This document shows, piece after piece, positions 59,760 to 64,000 of a DNA stretch of 64,000 nucleotides. This stretch comes from Liolophura sinensis (Eukaryota; Mollusca; Polyplacophora; Chitonida; Chitonidae): contig NC_088301.1 in assembly GCF_032854445.1 (NCBI RefSeq), forward strand, positions 804,001 through 868,000. Reading direction: 5' to 3'. The notes under the pieces were generated by a model. The model saw nothing but the letters and a program-made list of their open reading frames with translations. It ran no database searches and had not been told where the DNA came from. Both the position numbers and the translations under genes were made by a program. Each line of letters starts with the position of its first letter. Positions within the stretch are counted from its first letter, which is position 1.

Positions 59760-60080
59760 CCAATCAAAGTACTGACGAACATTCCCAGGTGTGATGTACA
59801 GTATTTGTAGAAGACAAGTGGTGTTCCGCGAACGCTAGACAACGTGAGCGGCCAAAAGTGCTTAGTTACTGCCACCCTTTCCCTACGAGCACTGAAGACA
59901 TGGACGATTCCATTTGCTTCACTGCAGTTTATCTTACACGACGGCACCTCATGTCTTAGGCTGATGGCCTTATATAAACCACCGACCTTTGGTAAGTAAC
60001 ACACAAATTTCACCACACGCGACAGAGACTTTCGCCAACAGAGCGAGCTCAGTATATGATGTCCAACGAACATCCTGTGA
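59760..60080 (-). mobile_element. Interspersed repeat (ACCTTTGGCA family), copies 2 and partial
   Basis: At 59965-60060: TATAAACCACCGACCTTTGG, AATTTCACCACACGCGACAG, ACTTTCGCCAACAGAGCGAG, CTCAGTATATGATGTCC. At 59760-59850 a related segment (CGAACATTCCCAGGTGTGAT) matches the end part only. Confidence 0.55.
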
Positions 60081-61012
60081 AACCACTCATACCACCCTGT
60101 GAGCGCTCACCATGCACGGAGTATTACAACAATAGCAGCTGAAGGAGACCTTATTCGAAGGACCCCCGGACCAAAAACAAGCTACACAGAAGTGAAACCA
60201 TCGTTATGCATTATAAATTTACCGTTGTCGTTCACGCAGAACTTGTAAGTGAGGATCCTTTATGAGACTGAATCCTCGTGCTGATGCAATATGACAGTAT
60301 AATTCTACCATTGCTTGTGGATAGGATAGACCAAGGTCATCCCGTAGTACAATGCTATTAGTGTAACGAGCTCACGGTATGTTTCCAGCACTCCTAGGCC
60401 AATGCGCTGACTCCTGCTGGGTTGTCCTACAATTGGATTCACTGGTCTGTGTTAAGAAGCTTTTTTCATGGAGATGTTCGGAGAGGAAATAAACATCATC
60501 CAGTCTAGCGCATGACGAACAAAACCCGCGCGCGCTGGACCTTCTGTCCTACTTTCTTATAAACCAAGAGGCTTTCTATTAGTTTCGCCAGCTTCTCGGA
60601 TAGCTGACTGACTTTCCCTGCTGTATTGAACACCTTTCCACAAACATCACTATAGAGTAAAGGAATAGCACTCAGAGACGACAGAGTTTCTCAGCAAACA
60701 CATCTTCTGTTGCCATAGAAACATTAAAATAATAAAATATAATATCGTGCGTAACGCTGGAGTTCTTGGCCACGTGAGTTCTTAAAGGATATATGTAAAA
60801 CAGTGATTGTGAGTGGGAAAACAATTACTTCTTTTCACTCCACTAGAGATACATACATGCTAACAAGCTCTAATTGTGCCCCATGTCCTCTCCCTGCCAG
60901 ATTCAAGTGGGCTGGATCGATTGTGTGCATATATATATATATATACTTATAAAAATGTACTTTTATAGATGTTTCAATTATATAACACACGATAACACAA
61001 TACAATACGATT
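60081..61012. other. Unique spacer
   Basis: Single-copy sequence with a short (AT)8 run near 60937. No gene signal. Confidence 0.5.
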
Positions 61013-61015
61013 TAA

Positions 61016-61285
61016 TATCAAGGCGCCTCGTTCAATAAACTTGAAGTTCTGAACAAGGCGTCTCATTCAACAAGCTTGACGTTCTGTACAAGGCGTTTCA
61101 TTCAACAGCTTGACGTTTTGAATAAGGCGTCTGATTCAAATGAGGATTCAAACAAGGTACCTTATTCAAATGAGGATTCAAACAAGGCGACTTATTCAAA
61201 TGAGGATTCAAACAAGGCGACTTATTCAAATGAGGATTCATACAAGGCGCCTGGTTCAAATGAGGATTCAAACAGGGAGACCCAT
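61016..61285. repeat. 30-33 bp tandem array, two unit types
   Basis: Three to four units with CAAGCTTGACGTTCTGTACA at the left, then about six 30-bp units with TTCAAATGAGGATTCAAACA. Both types share AAGGCG and ATTCAA. The 30-bp part is in frame, so short plus frames read SNEDSNKATY repeats. Confidence 0.9.
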
Positions 61286-61535
61286 TCCACAGGCTCGAGG
61301 TTTCCAACATGGCTTCTCGTTTAACACGGAATATCACCCACTTCAAGAAGGCAAAGTTCCAAAACCCATCAGCGATATCCACTATAACTTTCAAACCAGG
61401 CAGGCAATTTTTTGCTTAAACATAATATTGTCGCATGAAGAGGTTATTGTAGAAGGTTGGGAATCCGTGGAATCAACATTTAAGGTTGTGATAGCGTCCG
61501 CTTAGGTTTGACATTAGTATTAGTATTAATTAAAG
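61286..61535. other. Short spacer
   Basis: No feature recognised. Confidence 0.5.
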
Positions 61536-61762
61536 CGCGGGAAGGGCAAAACACCCAGTATTCGTAAGGACAAAGCCCCCATTGTTCGGAAGGGCAAAAC
61601 ACCCAGTATTCGGAAGGGCAAATCACCCAGTGTTCGGAAGGGCAAAACACCCAGTGTTCGGAAGGGCAAAACACCCAGTATTCGGAAGGGCAAAACACCC
61701 AGTATTCGGAAGGGCAAATCACCCAGTGTTCGGAAGGGCAAAACACCCAGTATTCGGAACAC
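61536..61762. repeat. 24-bp minisatellite
   Basis: Nine to ten copies of CGGAAGGGCAAAACACCCAG plus TATT or TGTT. Because 24 is a multiple of three, both strands show repeat frames (FGRAKHPV, CPSEYWVF). Units are nearly identical except for the TA/TG site and AAA/AAT. Confidence 0.95.
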
Positions 61763-62134
61763 TCAGCATCATCTTTTGCAGTAATAGGCCTACCTCAATA
61801 ATCCCAATTAACCATAGGTGGAAATTCTACTAATTCGTGACTTAGGGAATGACCAAAGGGAACTAATCCTGTTTAGTATTTGGGCTCTGGCTGTCGATGG
61901 GTGTTTCGTTTTTTAAGCCGGTTATCATCGTCTCCTTCAAGCGGGAGTCTCCCACTACCGTAATATTTACAGTGCCATACAAAGCCAAAGACATCGCGAT
62001 GACATCTCAACTAGATATCCATTATATCCGGACAACTATATTTGACATAAATCTGCAGACAAGAACTTACAAGAAATTACATGCATAATTATATACACTA
62101 CAGCTCCGCTTCTGATTTTTTAATTGTGTTCGAT
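61763..62134. other. Unique spacer
   Basis: Nothing recognised. Confidence 0.5.
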
Positions 62135-62135
62135 A

Positions 62136-62735
62136 ACTTTACCGACGCCATCTAAACCCGGCTCTTTACCGACACCATCTAAACCCGGCTCTTTACGGCG
62201 CCATCTAAACCCGACTCTTCTATTTCACAGCGCCATCGGACCCAGCTTTTTACCGACGCCATCTAAATCTGGCTCTTCTCCGCCGCCATCTAAACCCGGC
62301 CCTTCGCCGACGCCATCTAAATCCGGCTCTTTACGACGCCATCTAAACCCGGCTCTTTACCGACGCCATCTAAACCCGACTCTTCTATTTCACAGCACCA
62401 TCGAAACCCAGCTTTTTACCGACGCCATCTAAATCTGGCTCTTCGCGGACGCCATCTAAATCCGGCTCTTTACCGACGCCATCTGAACCCGACTCTTCGC
62501 CGACGCCATCTAAATCCGGCTCTTTACCGACGCCATCTGAACCCGACTCTTCGCCGACGCCATCTAAATCCGGCTTTTTAACGACGCCATCTAAATCCGG
62601 CTCTTTACCGACGCCATCTGAACCAGACTCTTTACCGACGCCTTCTGAACCCGACTCTTCTATTTCAAAACACCAAATAAACCCAAATAGACGCGCGATC
62701 CAAACCCGGCTCTTTATCGACCTCATCTACTACCC
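62136..62735. repeat. 27-bp tandem array
   Basis: About 21 units of 26-27 bp with GACGCCATCTAAACCCGGCT and CTTTACC. A larger block with TCTTCTATTTCACAGCGCCA occurs near 62215, 62385 and, diverged, 62655. The minus strand carries a 113-codon frame (62385-62726) of acidic nine-residue repeats (DGVGKEPDL, DGVGEESGS). Units differ by synonymous and non-synonymous changes alike, so coding is not supported. Confidence 0.93.
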
Positions 62736-63468
62736 GACTTCTAATTCACGTTTTAACCTGTTTCTATTAAATCACTTGTTTTATTATTTACATGCCATGC
62801 ATTATTTTGGCGCTCTGGCGGGAATGTGCCATCTGGGTGAATACAATATTATTCTGATCAACGCTTATATTTAATTAGGTCTAATGATTTAGCCCCGTAC
62901 TGTTGTTATTGGGTTATACAAGGACTGGTGGCAGCTCGGTGGGTAGACCAGGTCCATACCTCATTCGGTGCATGACCTCACACCTGTCCGTACAAAGCAA
63001 GGACAATTCCTTGCCCTGGGAAACCATCCAATACAATTACCCAGTTCCATTAAATCTGTCTGGGGGAGATGTTGACGAGTTGTCAGGCTGGCTGCTGTGT
63101 TCACAATCAGGAATAATCCACTGTCAGCTGATTACGGGCCCACTCCGGAAAGCAAAGATCGTTACGTAATGGCCAGCATCAATAAACGTTATTTACCAGT
63201 CTACACGGCCCTCCAGTATGCTGTGAGCATATCCCAAGTGGTGAGGTTTGAGGGTTTTGGGTCTTGGACTTTCGCCATTTCAAAAAACTCATTACAGCTA
63301 AGTGATGCTGTAAACTAGCCACGCTGGATAGACCGAAAGCGCAGTCCAGCGGACTTTTGTAGCCTTTATATAAATATTATTGTTAAACTAAAACATTTAG
63401 AAGTGTCTACGCCTATCTAACCTATGCGACGGTAATTGCCACCAAGGCCCACGCACAATGAAGATTTC
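62736..63468. other. Unique spacer
   Basis: Two overlapping short plus frames (62903-63169, 63097-63318) have no domain. Nothing else seen. Confidence 0.5.
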
Positions 63469-63469
63469 A

Positions 63470-63625
63470 TTGCTTTATTATGTTTATCTTAAAGGACGGC
63501 ACTGAGTGCCTTGGTTAAGGGAACCAACGTTCATGAAGTGAACCACCAGCCTTTGGCAAGGAATTATGGAACTATCCCACGTGATAGATTTTCGCCCCAG
63601 AGCGAAGTCAGTATATGTAGATCAT
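63470..63625 (-). mobile_element. Interspersed repeat (ACCTTTGGCA family), copy 3
   Basis: GTGAACCACCAGCCTTTGGC, AACTATCCCACGTGATAGAT, TTTTCGCCCCAGAGCGAAGT and CAGTATATGTAGATCAT follow the same order as the blocks at 59380-59560 and 59965-60060. Confidence 0.55.
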
Positions 63626-64000
63626 ATCGGTAGATGATGTGTTTCGTGTCTAAATACTTTCTTGTAAGATCAACAAAGACTACGAAATTAAGACGGAATG
63701 ATGGAAAGAAAAGCATTCAACAGATCAGTGATGTGGAAAAGACGCGCGGAATGTATGAAATCAGTGCCCAAGTCGGGTACAACGCTGGTAAGTTGTCGAT
63801 AATAAAAAAACTGATTGCAACTGTCCATATATCCAGCGTGACGATCTTATTAAACAGGGCGAATACATACCGCCTCTAGCCCAGAGCTGAGCGGAATTAG
63901 ACTTGCACAGTTATGAAGCACGGTGACACAGATTTTGGACAGTCTGTCTATATTTTGCTACTGATAATGATACTCATTGAGTAAAGGCGTTTTGCAGTAA
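63626..64000. other. Unique spacer to window end
   Basis: A plus frame of 81 codons (63634-63879) shows no recognised domain. Confidence 0.45.

Noticed and set aside
62385-62726. 113-codon acidic repeat ORF on the minus strand
   Set aside because: It is a product of the 27-bp period. Unit lengths of 26 bp elsewhere in the array break the frame.

Overview
The window looks like intergenic or intronic DNA from an animal nuclear genome, most likely a mollusc or another lophotrochozoan. The basis is the interspersed repeats: tRNA-headed SINEs whose 3' tails read like TTAACGTCGTACTCAACAAT or TACGGCGTAAAACACCAATC are, to my knowledge, typical of bivalve and gastropod genomes. Base composition is moderate to AT-rich. 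There is no operon structure and no long non-repetitive open frame. I cannot name the species.

No complete protein gene can be supported. Almost all long open frames lie inside tandem arrays and follow from the repeat period. The best coding candidate is a short first exon on the minus strand (8541-8633) with a textbook signal peptide and a GTGAGT donor. Weaker candidates are a decayed coding-like stretch (46540-47243) and a promoter-like block with CRE, inverted CCAAT and TATA motifs (about 5960-6076).

The window is dominated by minisatellites and short satellites. I count about 25 arrays with mostly unrelated units (13 to 99 bp), adding up to roughly 17-18 kb, more than a quarter of the window. 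The largest are a 32-bp family at 10.95-14.20 kb made of two diverged subfamilies, a 30/60-bp array at 38.2-39.8 kb, a 22/44/286-bp array at 48.4-49.6 kb, a 46/92-bp array at 3.5-4.6 kb, and a near-perfect 95/190-bp array at 51.0-51.7 kb. Several show higher-order (dimeric) structure.

SINE copies and fragments lie between or inside the arrays: 6.75, 10.57 and 52.70 kb (tRNA-Pro-like head, minus strand), 16.8 kb, 16.3 kb, 27.8 kb, 53.9, 55.4-55.8, 58.4, 59.3-60.1 and 63.5 kb. Two have perfect 13-bp target-site duplications. Two sit inside tandem arrays and split them, and a third abuts the largest array. The 52.7-kb copy carries a fresh 30-bp internal tandem duplication, which may show how new minisatellites start here. 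The remaining unique stretches are listed as such; they may hold introns or regulatory DNA, but I see no coding evidence in them.
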